A DNA stretch of 64,000 nucleotides from Streptomyces sp. SID12488 (lineage in GTDB: Bacteria > Actinomycetota > Actinomycetes > Streptomycetales > Streptomycetaceae), in assembly GCF_010548275.1 (NCBI RefSeq), contig NZ_JAAGLT010000017.1, forward strand, positions 62,001-126,000. The letters run 5' to 3'. A program made the position numbers and the translations under genes. The notes under the pieces were generated by a model. That model searched no databases and was not told the DNA's origin. It saw only the letters and a program-made list of their open reading frames with translations. How positions within the stretch are numbered: the stretch's first letter is position 1; every line of letters begins with the position of its first letter. This document shows positions 24,627 to 33,190 of this stretch, in pieces.

Positions 24627-24695
24627 AGAGGGGTTCCTCCGCTTCCTGCAATGTTCCAGTGGGATGTACACCACGGTAGGAACTGAGCCCTACGC

Positions 24696-24709
24696 TCGAC
24701 AAGCGACAA
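24696..24709. promoter_or_regulatory. Tandem CGACAA repeat upstream of ddaH
   Basis: TCGACAA followed directly by GCGACAA (7-bp period) in the 124-nt gap between the Lrp-type gene and ddaH. Possible regulator contact, weak evidence. Confidence 0.25.
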
Positions 24710-24750
24710 CGATTGCGTGTCCGCGCAGGAATCCTGCGTCTTTGGCCACC

Positions 24751-25266
24751 TCAGCGCAGGTCTGATGCGTCGTCCGAAGTGGTGTTCGGGGCGGGGTGGG
24801 TTGCGCCCGCCTCCGGGCTGTCCGGGAGGAGGTGGGACAGCACCATGTAGCTGATCGTCTTCCGGATGAACGGCTCCCTGCGGATGCGTTCCAGCACGTT
24901 CTCGAAGTGCCCCACATCCGTCGCCCGCACATGCAGCAGCGCGTCCGCGCCACCCGTCACCGTCATCGCCGCCGTGATCTCCGGATGGTTGCGCACGACC
25001 TCCGCCAGCCGCCGAGGAGGCGCCGCGCCCTCGCAGTACACCTCGACGTACGCCTCCGTGCTCCAGCCCAGCGCCGACGGCTCCACCGTCGCCGTGAACC
25101 CGGTGATCACGCCCGTCTCGCGCAGCCTGTCCACCCGCCGCTTCACCGCGGTGGCCGACAACCCGACCGCCGCGCCGATCTCGGCGAAGCTCGTACGGGC
25201 GTTCGCCATCAGAGTGGCGATGATCTTCCGGTCCAGCTCGTCGAAAGGCGCCGGCCTGCTGTTCAT
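24751..25266 (-). CDS. Lrp/AsnC-family transcriptional regulator
   Basis: 171 aa. N-terminal HTH (FDELDRKIIATLMANARTSF, GLSATAVKRRVDRL) and C-terminal RAM ligand domain (TGGADALLHVRATDVGHFEN). Start ATG 25266. Lies upstream of ddaH-rocD on the same strand, so it likely regulates them in response to arginine or ornithine, as RocR-type Lrp proteins do; inference from context. Confidence 0.9.
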   Translation of the reverse strand: MNSRPAPFDELDRKIIATLMANARTSFAEIGAAVGLSATAVKRRVDRLRETGVITGFTATVEPSALGWSTEAYVEVYCEGAAPPRRLAEVVRNHPEITAAMTVTGGADALLHVRATDVGHFENVLERIRREPFIRKTISYMVLSHLLPDSPEAGATHPAPNTTSDDASDLR

Positions 25267-25366
25267 CCGGGCACTGTATCCAGCGACCGGCGGGCACCGC
25301 GCGCGTTGGCAGCTTGCACGTCCGGCGCATGGGCACACGTACGAATCCCACCTACACTCCACCTTC

Positions 25367-26134
25367 ATGCTGCGCGCCCTCGCCGTCGACGACGAACGCC
25401 CCTCTCTGGAGGAGTTGCTGTATCTGCTGCACGCGGATCCACGGATCGGCAGCGCCGAGGGAGCCGGTGACGCGACGGAGGCGCTGCGCCGCATCAACCG
25501 GGCCCTGGAGTCGGGGCCCGGCGGCCCCGAGGCCATCGACGTCGTGTTCCTCGACATCCACATGCCCGGCCTCGACGGCCTCGACCTGGCCCGGCTCCTC
25601 ACCGGGTTCGCCAAGCCGCCGCTCGTCGTGTTCGTCACCGCCCACGAGGACTTCGCCGTCCAGGCCTTCGACCTCAAGGCCGTCGACTACGTACTCAAAC
25701 CCGTACGCAAGGAACGCCTGGCCGAGGCCATCCGCCGGGCCGCCGAACTGCGCACCGGCGCCCCGCCCGTCCCCGCACTCATACCCGTGCACGAACCCGA
25801 CCCCGACCACATCCCCGTCGAACTCGGCGGCGTGACCCGTTTCGTCGCCGTCGACGACATCACCCACGTCGAGGCCCAGGGCGACTACGCCCGACTGCAC
25901 ACCGACCGGGGCAGCCACCTCGTACGCATCCCGCTCTCCACCCTGGAGGAGCGCTGGCGCGCCCGCGGATTCGTCCGCATACACCGCCGCCATCTCGTCG
26001 CCCTGCGCCACATCGGCGAACTCCGCCTGGACGCGGGCACCGTGAGCGTCCTGGTCGGAGCCGAGGAACTCCAGGTCAGCCGACGGCACGCCCGCGAGCT
26101 CCGGGACCTGCTGATGCGCCGGCCCGCGAGCTGA
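25367..26134 (+). CDS. LytTR-family response regulator
   Basis: 255 aa. Receiver domain with phospho-acceptor Asp in VVFLDIHMPGLDGLDL, Thr in FVTAHEDFAV, and Lys in DYVLKPVRKERL; then a LytTR DNA-binding domain (FVAVDDITHVEAQGDYARLH, RGFVRIHRRHLVAL). Start ATG 25367 in a divergent gap of 100 nt with the Lrp gene. First gene of a four-gene unit ending in its presumed kinase at 28297. Confidence 0.93.
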   Translation: MLRALAVDDERPSLEELLYLLHADPRIGSAEGAGDATEALRRINRALESGPGGPEAIDVVFLDIHMPGLDGLDLARLLTGFAKPPLVVFVTAHEDFAVQAFDLKAVDYVLKPVRKERLAEAIRRAAELRTGAPPVPALIPVHEPDPDHIPVELGGVTRFVAVDDITHVEAQGDYARLHTDRGSHLVRIPLSTLEERWRARGFVRIHRRHLVALRHIGELRLDAGTVSVLVGAEELQVSRRHARELRDLLMRRPAS

Positions 26135-26151
26135 CGGGCGGAGCCCCACCC

Positions 26152-26517
26152 ATGCCCCAGGATCCCTCCGAACGCCGGGTCGTCGTCACCGGGCCGCCCC
26201 GCCGGGTCCGCCGCACCTCCGGCTACTACCGGCCGCGCACCGAGATCGACGAACAGACCACCCTCGGCCACACCTACGTCCGCTCCCTGATGCGCTCCCA
26301 ACTCCGCGCCGCCCTCGCCGTGTTCGCGGTCCTCACGCTGCTCATCGCCCCGCTGCCGCTGCTGTTCGCGGCGATGCCCGACGCCCACAGGCTGGAGTGG
26401 CTGATCCTCGGCTTCGGCCTCTACGCCCCGCTGGTGCTGCTCGCCCGCTGGTACGTGCGGCGCGCCGAACGCAACGAGCGGGACTTCGTCCGGCTGGTCG
26501 AGGACCAGGACCGCTGA
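26152..26517 (+). CDS. DUF485-like small membrane protein
   Basis: 121 aa with two membrane segments (ALAVFAVLTLLIAPLPLLFA and LEWLILGFGLYAPLVLLARW) and a charged tail. Size, topology and position just before a solute:sodium symporter match YjcH (DUF485) next to ActP. The N-terminal 50 residues are basic and cytoplasmic. 17 nt after the regulator gene. Confidence 0.75.
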   Translation: MPQDPSERRVVVTGPPRRVRRTSGYYRPRTEIDEQTTLGHTYVRSLMRSQLRAALAVFAVLTLLIAPLPLLFAAMPDAHRLEWLILGFGLYAPLVLLARWYVRRAERNERDFVRLVEDQDR

Positions 26518-26536
26518 TGAACAGGAACCGGTCCCG

Positions 26537-28300
26537 GTGAACGAGAACTACGCCGTCCCCGCCGTCGCGCTCGTCGTCGTGGCGACGGTCTTCGTCGGCG
26601 CGTTCGGCCTGCGCATCTCCCGCACCACCTCCGACTTCTACGTCGCCTCCCGCACTGTCGGCCCCCGCCTCAACGCCGCCGCGATCAGCGGCGAGTACCT
26701 CTCCGCCGCCTCCTTCCTCGGCATCGCGGGGCTCGTCCTCGTCCAGGGACCCGACATGCTCTGGTACCCCGTCGGCTACACCGCCGGATACCTCCTGCTG
26801 CTCCTCTTCGTCGCCGCCCCGCTGCGCCGCTCCGGCGCCTACACGCTCCCCGACTTCGCCGAGGCCCGCCTCGCCTCCCAGGCCGTACGACGGCTCGCCG
26901 GCGCTTTCGTCGTGGGCGTCGGGTGGCTCTACCTGCTGCCCCAACTCCAGGGCGCCGGGCTGACGTTGGCGGTGCTGACCGACGCGCCCGACTGGGCCGG
27001 CGGGGTCATCGTCGCCGTCGTCGTGGTCGCCACCGTCGCCGCCGGCGGCATGCGCAGCATCACCTTCGTCCAGGCCTTCCAGTACTGGCTGAAGCTCACC
27101 GCCCTGCTCGTCCCCGCCCTCTTCCTCGTCCTCGCCTGGCAGGGCGACGGCGCCCCGCGCCGGCCCTTCGATGAACCCGCCACCTTCCGCGAACAGCGCG
27201 TCGTCCGCGTCGAGGACGACCTCGACCTGAAGCTGAAGGCCCCGCTCACCGTCACCGTGACCGGCACGTTCGACGGCCGCCCCCACCAGGACCAGGTGGT
27301 CCAACTCCCCGCTGGCACCCACCACATCGACCGCGGCGCCAGCCTCACCTTCGCCAAGGGCGCCGCCGTCCCCCAGGCCGAGCGGGGCACCAACGGCGGC
27401 ATGTCGACCTCCCTCGCCGAGGGCCGCGAGGAGCGCCCGCTGTACGCCACGTACGGCCTGATCCTCGCCACCTTCCTCGGCACCATGGGCCTGCCGCACG
27501 TCGTGGTCCGCTTCTACACCAGCCCGCACGGCGTCGCTGCCCGCCGCACCACCGTCGCCGTCCTCGGCCTCATCGGCGCCTTCTACCTCCTCCCGCCCGT
27601 CTACGGGGCCCTGGGCCGCCTCTACGCCCCCGAACTGGCCCTCACCTCCGACGCCGACGCCGCCGTCCTCCTGCTGCCCGACCGCGTGATCGGCGGCCTC
27701 GGCGGCGACCTCCTGGGCGCACTGGTGGCCGGCGGCGCCTTCGCCGCGTTCCTGTCCACCGCGTCGGGGCTCACCATGGCCGTCGCCGGCGTCCTCACCC
27801 AGGACGTCCTGCCCTCGCGCGGCGTACGGCACTTCCGGCTCGGTACGGTCATCGCCATGGCTGTACCGCTCGCCGCCAGCGCCATCGTGGGCGGACTCCC
27901 CGTCGCCGACGCCGTCGGTCTCGCCTTCGCCGTGTCCGCGTCGTCCTTCTGCCCGCTGCTCGTCCTCGGCATCTGGTGGCGCCGACTGACCCCGCCGGGC
28001 GCCGCCGCCGGGATGCTGGTCGGCGGGGGCTCCGCACTCGTCGCCGTGGCCGCGACCATGGCGGGCTTCCCGGGCACGGGCGCCCTGCACGCCCTGCTGG
28101 CCTGGCCCGCCCTCTGGTCGGTGCCCCTGGGCTTCCTCACCATGGTCCTGGTGTCCCTGGCCACCCCGGGCCGCGTCCCGGCCGGCACGGCGGCCATCCT
28201 GGCCCGCTTCCACCTGCCGGAGGAGCTGTCCGGGGCGCACGGCGGCCACGGCGGTCACGGTCTCGCGGGAGGCACACGTACGGAGGTGACCCGGACATGA
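26537..28300 (+). CDS. Sodium/solute symporter (ActP/MctP-like)
   Basis: 587 aa with about 13 membrane segments. SSS family marks: GEYLSAASFLGIAGLVLVQG near TM2 and AFAAFLSTASGLTMAVAGVL. Members carry acetate, pyruvate or other short monocarboxylates. Between residues ~210 and ~300 there is a soluble insertion (VRVEDDLDLKLKAPLTVTVT ... AERGTNGGMSTSLAEG) of beta-rich character, absent from short family members. GTG start 26537; its stop overlaps the kinase start as ATGA. Confidence 0.9.
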   Translation: MNENYAVPAVALVVVATVFVGAFGLRISRTTSDFYVASRTVGPRLNAAAISGEYLSAASFLGIAGLVLVQGPDMLWYPVGYTAGYLLLLLFVAAPLRRSGAYTLPDFAEARLASQAVRRLAGAFVVGVGWLYLLPQLQGAGLTLAVLTDAPDWAGGVIVAVVVVATVAAGGMRSITFVQAFQYWLKLTALLVPALFLVLAWQGDGAPRRPFDEPATFREQRVVRVEDDLDLKLKAPLTVTVTGTFDGRPHQDQVVQLPAGTHHIDRGASLTFAKGAAVPQAERGTNGGMSTSLAEGREERPLYATYGLILATFLGTMGLPHVVVRFYTSPHGVAARRTTVAVLGLIGAFYLLPPVYGALGRLYAPELALTSDADAAVLLLPDRVIGGLGGDLLGALVAGGAFAAFLSTASGLTMAVAGVLTQDVLPSRGVRHFRLGTVIAMAVPLAASAIVGGLPVADAVGLAFAVSASSFCPLLVLGIWWRRLTPPGAAAGMLVGGGSALVAVAATMAGFPGTGALHALLAWPALWSVPLGFLTMVLVSLATPGRVPAGTAAILARFHLPEELSGAHGGHGGHGLAGGTRTEVTRT

Positions 28301-29511
28301 GCGGATTCCTCGCCGGGCTCTGCGTGGCCATCCTCCCGCTGCTGGCCGCCGGTTTCTGGCTCGGCCGGCGCACCGCACGCCCCGAACGCCTCGGCGGCCT
28401 CGGCACCCCCGTCGAGCACGCCACCTTCGAGACCCTGCACACCGCCTCCCTCGCCGCGCCCCCGCTGCGCGCCGGCCTCACCGAGGAGACCGCCGGCCGC
28501 TCGGCCCGCCGACTGCGCACCCTGCTCGGCACGGACGCCCTGTGCCTCACCGACCAGAAGTCGGTCCTCGTCTGGGACGGCGTGGGCGAACACCATCGCG
28601 CCGAGATCATGGAACGCCTCGCCGGACCCCTGGAAACCGGCCGCGGCGAAGCCTTCCGCCTCACCTGCGACGCCCCGGACTGCCCCCTGCGCTGGGCCGT
28701 CGTGGCCCCGCTCACCGTCGACGACCGCGTCCACGGCGCCCTGGTCGCCTGCGCGCCCCGCGAATCCGCCGTCCTCGTCCGCGCCGCCGGAGAGGTCGCG
28801 AGGTGGGTCTCGGTCCAACTGGAGTTGGCGGATCTCGACCGGTCCCGCACCCGTCTGATCGAGGCCGAGATCAAGGTACTTCGCGCCCAGATATCGCCAC
28901 ACTTCATCTTCAACTCGCTCGCGGTGATCGCGTCGTTCGTGCGCACCGACCCCGAGCGGGCCCGCGAACTGCTCCTGGAATTCGCCGACTTCACCCGCTA
29001 CTCGTTCCGCAGGCACGGCGACTTCACCACCCTCGCCGACGAACTCCACGCCATCGACCACTACTTGGCCCTGGTCCGGGCCCGCTTCGGCGACCGGCTC
29101 TCCGTCACCCTCCAGATCGCCCCAGAGGTGCTCCCGGTCGCTCTGCCCTTCCTCTGCCTCCAGCCCCTCGTGGAGAACGCCGTCAAACACGGCCTGGAGG
29201 GCAGGGCCGCGTTCGCGGGCAAGAGCCACATCAGCATCACCGCGCAGGACACGGGTGCCGAGGCTCTTGTCGTCATCGAGGACGACGGCGCCGGAATGGA
29301 CCCGGTGCTGCTCCGCCGTATCCTCGCGGGCGAGGTCAGCCCGTCGGGCGGCATCGGCCTCTCGAACGTGGACGACCGGCTCCGCCAGGTCTACGGCGAC
29401 GACCACGGCCTCGTCATCGAGACCGCGCTCGGCGCCGGCATGAAGATCACCGCCCGGCTGCCGAAGTACCAGCCGGGCGTCCACTCGGCGAGCCGGCTCT
29501 TCGAGAACTGA
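28297..29511 (+). CDS. LytS-type sensor histidine kinase with GAF-like domain
   Basis: 404 aa. One N-terminal membrane segment (LAGLCVAILPLLAAGFWLG), a GAF-like domain (~50-170), then the His_kinase phospho-acceptor QISPHFIFNSLAVIASFV, N-box LQPLVENAVKHGLEG and G-boxes DDGAGMD, GGIGLSNVDDRL. It lacks the multi-TM 5TM-LYT sensor of classic LytS, so it may sense through the coupled symporter or through the GAF domain. ATGA overlap with the symporter gene. Confidence 0.92.
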   Translation: MSGFLAGLCVAILPLLAAGFWLGRRTARPERLGGLGTPVEHATFETLHTASLAAPPLRAGLTEETAGRSARRLRTLLGTDALCLTDQKSVLVWDGVGEHHRAEIMERLAGPLETGRGEAFRLTCDAPDCPLRWAVVAPLTVDDRVHGALVACAPRESAVLVRAAGEVARWVSVQLELADLDRSRTRLIEAEIKVLRAQISPHFIFNSLAVIASFVRTDPERARELLLEFADFTRYSFRRHGDFTTLADELHAIDHYLALVRARFGDRLSVTLQIAPEVLPVALPFLCLQPLVENAVKHGLEGRAAFAGKSHISITAQDTGAEALVVIEDDGAGMDPVLLRRILAGEVSPSGGIGLSNVDDRLRQVYGDDHGLVIETALGAGMKITARLPKYQPGVHSASRLFEN

Positions 29512-29569
29512 CCACCTGGCCCGCGATCACCCGCCATTGCCGTCATTGGTCCATTCGGGTGAACGGAGG

Positions 29570-29740
29570 TCAGGTGGGCCGGCTGACCACCATCCCCAGG
29601 GTGATCAGGCCCAGCACCACCCAGCCGAACCACAGCCAGCCGTTGCTGCCGAGCGCCACCGTGTAGGCCGTCACCAGGACGAGCCCGCCAACGGTGAGCG
29701 CCCCCATGGTCTTCGTGGAACTGTTCGTGGAACCGGGCAT
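29570..29740 (-). CDS. 56-aa small membrane protein
   Basis: MPGSTNSSTKTMGALTVGGL then two hydrophobic runs (LVLVTAYTVALG, WLWFGWVVLGLITLGMVVS). Ribosome site GGAGGG 7 nt before ATG 29740. It follows the serine/threonine kinase stop by 13 nt on the same strand and is probably co-transcribed. Family unknown. Confidence 0.75.
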   Translation of the reverse strand: MPGSTNSSTKTMGALTVGGLVLVTAYTVALGSNGWLWFGWVVLGLITLGMVVSRPT

Positions 29741-29753
29741 CGCAACACCCTCC

Positions 29754-31607
29754 TCATGGCTCTTCTCCCTCCATGGTGCCCCCGTTCTGCTTCCGAACGG
29801 TGCACACGACGAAATGCGTTGCGGAGTCCCACGCTCCGCGACTCGTCCAGGACCCGGCCTCGTAGACCGACGGATCGAAGCCGTAGTCGGTCGGCGGCAC
29901 GTCCTTCGCGCAGGCCGCGTCCGACATGTCCCGCGCCTTCTCGAAGGGGACACCGGCGTCCAGGCGTGTGAACCCGAGGACCTGCTCGTCGTGCGGCTCG
30001 GTACAGGCGATCAGCTGGGTGTCCCGCCTGGAAGGTACCCGGAGACAGTCCCGCTTCTGCATCGTGGCCGTGTCCCGGAACGCCTGCCCGGCCGCGCGGT
30101 ACGGCCCGAGCGGCCCGTACACCGGCCCGTTCGCACCGAGCAACAGACAGGCCGTACGGCCCTCGGCGGTATCGAACCCGCCCTCGGCCGGTACGACGGC
30201 GTACCCGCCCACGTCCGCCAGCTTCTCCCGCAGATCCCGGGTCCGCTCCTCGCACCGGGCGGGCCCCTGCGCCCGCGCCTCGGCGGCGGACGCGGCGTCC
30301 ACGACCGCCAGCACCTGCCCGTCCGGCGGCGCGTCCCGGCAGGTCGGGTCCACGGTCAGCCGTGGCGTCCCCTGGAAGCGTGTGCCGCCGGGCCAGTCGG
30401 CGATCACACAGTCACCCGCCGCCAGGGGCGCGGCGAGACCGACGGGGTCGCCGTACGGCTTGTGCACGGTTTGCCCGTCGCCGCCGCCCGCCGGGTCGCC
30501 GAGGGTGAACCAGAGGCCGACACCGGCCAGCGCGACCCCGAGCAGGGCTCCCAGGGCGGCCGGGAGCGCGCGGTGGCGCCGCAGAGACGGCGGTACGGGG
30601 ACGGACGGGTACGCGGCCGGGTCTGTCGGCGCGTGCACGGCCGGTGGAGGCCCATGCTGGTGCCCGCTCAGCTGCTCCGGCGCACCCCAGGAAGGCATCG
30701 ACCCCGGATCCGTCCGGGTGCGCTCGTATGTGTCGGCCTGAGATGCGACGATCCGGGCCAGGGCCGATTCCGCGTGGGCCGCCGTGATCCGCTGGACCGG
30801 GTCCTTGGCGAGCATCGCCTCCAGCACCGGCCCCAGCGCGCCCGCCCGCTCCTGCTTCCTGGGCTCCTCCATGACCACCGCGGTGATCTCCGCGAGGTGT
30901 GTGTCCCGCTCGAACGGCCCGGCACCCTCGACGGCGTAGTACAGCGTGCAGCCCAGCGAGAACAGGTCGGCGGCTGCGGTCGGCGGCCCGCCGGTGGCAC
31001 GCTCGGGCGCCATGTAGCCGGCCGTGCCGACCAGGACGGACGTCATCGTGTACCGCGGCTCGCCCGCGTCGGGCTGCACCGAGATGCCGTAGTCGGTGAG
31101 CAGGATCCGGGCGTACGGCGTCCCGGTGCGGTCCGGCGCCAGCAGGATGTTCGCCGGCTTCACGTCCCGGTGCATGATGCCCTGTTCGTGACCGGCGGTC
31201 AGCGCGTCCAGGACGGCGAGGCCGATGCGGGCGCACTCGGTGGGTGCCAGGGGGCCACGCATTCCGATCAGGTCGCGCAGGTCGAGGGCGCCCGCCACGT
31301 ACTCCATGACGATCCATGGCAAACCCTCGTGCTCCAGTACGTCGTGCACGGTGACCACGTTCGGGTTGCCGCGCAGCACGGCCGCGTGCCGGGCCTCGGC
31401 GCGGGCCCGGGCGACCCGGGCGTTGCGCTCCGCGGAGGCCTCGGCCGGATCGCGGAACAGGATCTCCTTGAGGGCGACCTCGCAGGCGAGTCTCTGGTCG
31501 TGTGCGAGCCAGACGTGGCCCATGCCGCCGCTGCCGAGTCGGTTGAGCAGGAGGTATCGGCCGGCAATGACCCGGCCTACTCCCGATGTGGGTGATCCTG
31601 GTGGCAT
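29754..31607 (-). CDS. Transmembrane serine/threonine protein kinase
   Basis: 617 aa from ATG 31607 (MPPGSPTSGVGRVIAGRYLL). Kinase domain ~15-280: glycine loop LGSGGMGHVW, ATP Lys in VALKEILF, catalytic IMHRDVKPANILL, DYG in place of DFG (LLTDYGISV), and GYMAPERATG. Then a Pro-rich juxtamembrane part, one TM helix (LGALLGVALAGVGLWFTLG) and a ~230-residue extracellular domain with paired cysteines (DCVIADW, PTCRDAPP, RCEERT, DCLRVPS, CTEPHDEQV) resembling a septum-formation/DUF4190-like fold. A GTG 19 codons upstream is an alternative start. Extracytoplasmic sensing is inferred. Confidence 0.92.
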   Translation of the reverse strand: MPPGSPTSGVGRVIAGRYLLLNRLGSGGMGHVWLAHDQRLACEVALKEILFRDPAEASAERNARVARARAEARHAAVLRGNPNVVTVHDVLEHEGLPWIVMEYVAGALDLRDLIGMRGPLAPTECARIGLAVLDALTAGHEQGIMHRDVKPANILLAPDRTGTPYARILLTDYGISVQPDAGEPRYTMTSVLVGTAGYMAPERATGGPPTAAADLFSLGCTLYYAVEGAGPFERDTHLAEITAVVMEEPRKQERAGALGPVLEAMLAKDPVQRITAAHAESALARIVASQADTYERTRTDPGSMPSWGAPEQLSGHQHGPPPAVHAPTDPAAYPSVPVPPSLRRHRALPAALGALLGVALAGVGLWFTLGDPAGGGDGQTVHKPYGDPVGLAAPLAAGDCVIADWPGGTRFQGTPRLTVDPTCRDAPPDGQVLAVVDAASAAEARAQGPARCEERTRDLREKLADVGGYAVVPAEGGFDTAEGRTACLLLGANGPVYGPLGPYRAAGQAFRDTATMQKRDCLRVPSRRDTQLIACTEPHDEQVLGFTRLDAGVPFEKARDMSDAACAKDVPPTDYGFDPSVYEAGSWTSRGAWDSATHFVVCTVRKQNGGTMEGEEP

Positions 31608-31638
31608 CCGGTGACTTCCGCTGTTGGGTGGTTCATTG

Positions 31639-31690
31639 ACTGCGGGCCGGTGGGAGCTGGTCACTCCCCAACAGCCCCGCGCCCCTTAAC
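31639..31690. repeat. Dispersed GC-rich repeat, degenerate copy 2
   Basis: TGCGGGCCGGTGGGAGCTGG, then a diverged centre and GCCCCGCGCCCC, aligned with copy 1 at 1686-1729. Its end overlaps the stop codon of the DUF6777 lipoprotein gene (31686-31688). Confidence 0.55.
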
Positions 31691-33113
31691 GGCGCGATTG
31701 CGCACCCGTCGTTTCCGAGGCTGCCGAAGTCGTCGTGGTCGGCGGAGGCGGGCTGCTCGGCTCGGGGGGTGGGTCGGGGGGTGCCTCGGTCGTCTCCGGT
31801 GGTGCGCTGAGCCGGTCGCTCGGCGGAGGCGGCTCGGAGGACGGCGGCTCGCCCGTGGGCCCGGTGTCGGGGGTGCTGCTGCCGGGGCCGGACGGCGTGG
31901 GATCGGACGAGGACGGCTCGGACGCGGTGGGCGTGGGCTCGTCACCGGAGGGGGACGCCGACGACGAAGAGGGCGGGGGTGCCGAGGGCTGGGTCGAGGG
32001 GGACGACGGATCGGTCCCGCCGGGGTCCGGGGTGTCGGACCCCGGTCCCGACGGTGTCCCTGCCCCGGGCGCTGAACCCGTGCCCGCCCCCGACCCGGTG
32101 CCCGAGGCCGGGGGAGTGGTGCCGCCGCTTCCACCGCCGCTGCCGTCGTCGGGCGACCCGGACTCGATGCGCACGTTCAGCTTCACGTACGAGCCGAACG
32201 GGAGCGCCGTCCCGGGTCCCGGGTCCGACCCGGTGACGGTGGCGTCGGAGGGCGGCAGTCCGGCGCTGTCGTACGCCGTCGCCAGGCCCAGCTTCGTCAG
32301 CCGGCTGCTCGCGGCGCCGAAGGTGGTCCCGGCCAGGGGCGGTACCGGGTGCCGCTCGCGTGTGTCGAAGACCTGGTCGGCCTCGCCCTTGGTCCCGGTC
32401 CGGCGGTAGATGCCCCGCTCCGGTTCGTCCACGTCGACGAGCGCGAACCGGTCGACCTTGCTGGGCGCCGGACGTACGAGTACGACCTCGTCGGCGTCGT
32501 AGTCGCGCCACTTCTTGTTGCCGTCCTCGAACTGGACGGAAATACGGTCCGTGGCACCCTTGAACGGCTTCAGCGGATTTCCGCATGAACACTTCACGGC
32601 GGGAACTCCCGCCTCATCGACGAGGACCGAGATTCCCGCCTGGAGCAGCGCGTCGTAGGGGACCGCTTTCCCCTTCTTGTAGTCGTGGTTCTTCACGAGG
32701 GTGTCGTGGCGCAGGAGAACGGGCGTGAGCCGGTCGAGATAGGCGGGAATCCCGCTCGGCGGAATATCGACCACACGTGCCCATTCCTGGGTCTTCCTGT
32801 TGTTCCTGGGATCGGTGAGGAATTGTTCCAGCCGGTCGACGTCGCAGACCGTCGGCTTCCTCGTCCCTCCGTACAGCCCGGGCGTGCTGCCCTGCTGCAG
32901 GCTGCTGCCGTGCGCGGGCTGTGAACGGACCTGGGCGTCATGGCCCAGGCCGCTGCTCTCGTCGAAGAACGGCGCGAGAGAAGGCACCCCCGAAGCAACC
33001 GCCTTCACCACCGTGGGCGGCGCCGCTCTGTCGCAACTGCTGGCTAATAGAACGCACAACAGTGCGACGGAAAGGCGCCGCAGCCCAAGTTTCCTGAAAA
33101 CGTGAAGTGTCAT
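31686..33113 (-). CDS. DUF6777-type lipoprotein with PASTA domain and Pro/Ser tail
   Basis: 475 aa. Signal peptide with lipobox LLASSC (Cys27). Residues ~40-215 match the DUF6777 region (VCDVDRLEQFLTDPRNNRKT, VDIPPSGIPAYLDRLTPVLL, VPAVKCSCGNPLKPFKG). Then a PASTA-like module (VPPLAGTTFGAASSRLTKLG, VTGSDPGPGTALPFGSYVKL) and a ~150-residue Gly/Pro/Ser/Thr-rich tail. PASTA modules bind muropeptides or beta-lactams and usually belong to Ser/Thr kinases; here a kinase gene lies directly downstream on the same strand (79-nt gap), so the lipoprotein may be its external partner (inference). Confidence 0.85.
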   Translation of the reverse strand: MTLHVFRKLGLRRLSVALLCVLLASSCDRAAPPTVVKAVASGVPSLAPFFDESSGLGHDAQVRSQPAHGSSLQQGSTPGLYGGTRKPTVCDVDRLEQFLTDPRNNRKTQEWARVVDIPPSGIPAYLDRLTPVLLRHDTLVKNHDYKKGKAVPYDALLQAGISVLVDEAGVPAVKCSCGNPLKPFKGATDRISVQFEDGNKKWRDYDADEVVLVRPAPSKVDRFALVDVDEPERGIYRRTGTKGEADQVFDTRERHPVPPLAGTTFGAASSRLTKLGLATAYDSAGLPPSDATVTGSDPGPGTALPFGSYVKLNVRIESGSPDDGSGGGSGGTTPPASGTGSGAGTGSAPGAGTPSGPGSDTPDPGGTDPSSPSTQPSAPPPSSSSASPSGDEPTPTASEPSSSDPTPSGPGSSTPDTGPTGEPPSSEPPPPSDRLSAPPETTEAPPDPPPEPSSPPPPTTTTSAASETTGAQSRR

Positions 33114-33190
33114 ACCGCTCCCCCCGGCGGATACGTCACGTCCATGCTACTGAATGCGAAAGTGTTTTAGGCAGGATAATAAAAGTTGAT

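Noticed and set aside
26342..28378. A 678-codon minus-strand open frame with Gly/Glu/Asp-rich translation
   Set aside because: Antisense to the symporter and kinase genes; low-complexity composition typical of a reverse-strand shadow.
33114..33190. A promoter call in the AT-rich gap between ctaG and the lipoprotein gene
   Set aside because: The gap is clearly AT-rich (for example GGATAATAAAAG) but no -35/-10 pair with acceptable spacing and orientation could be fixed.
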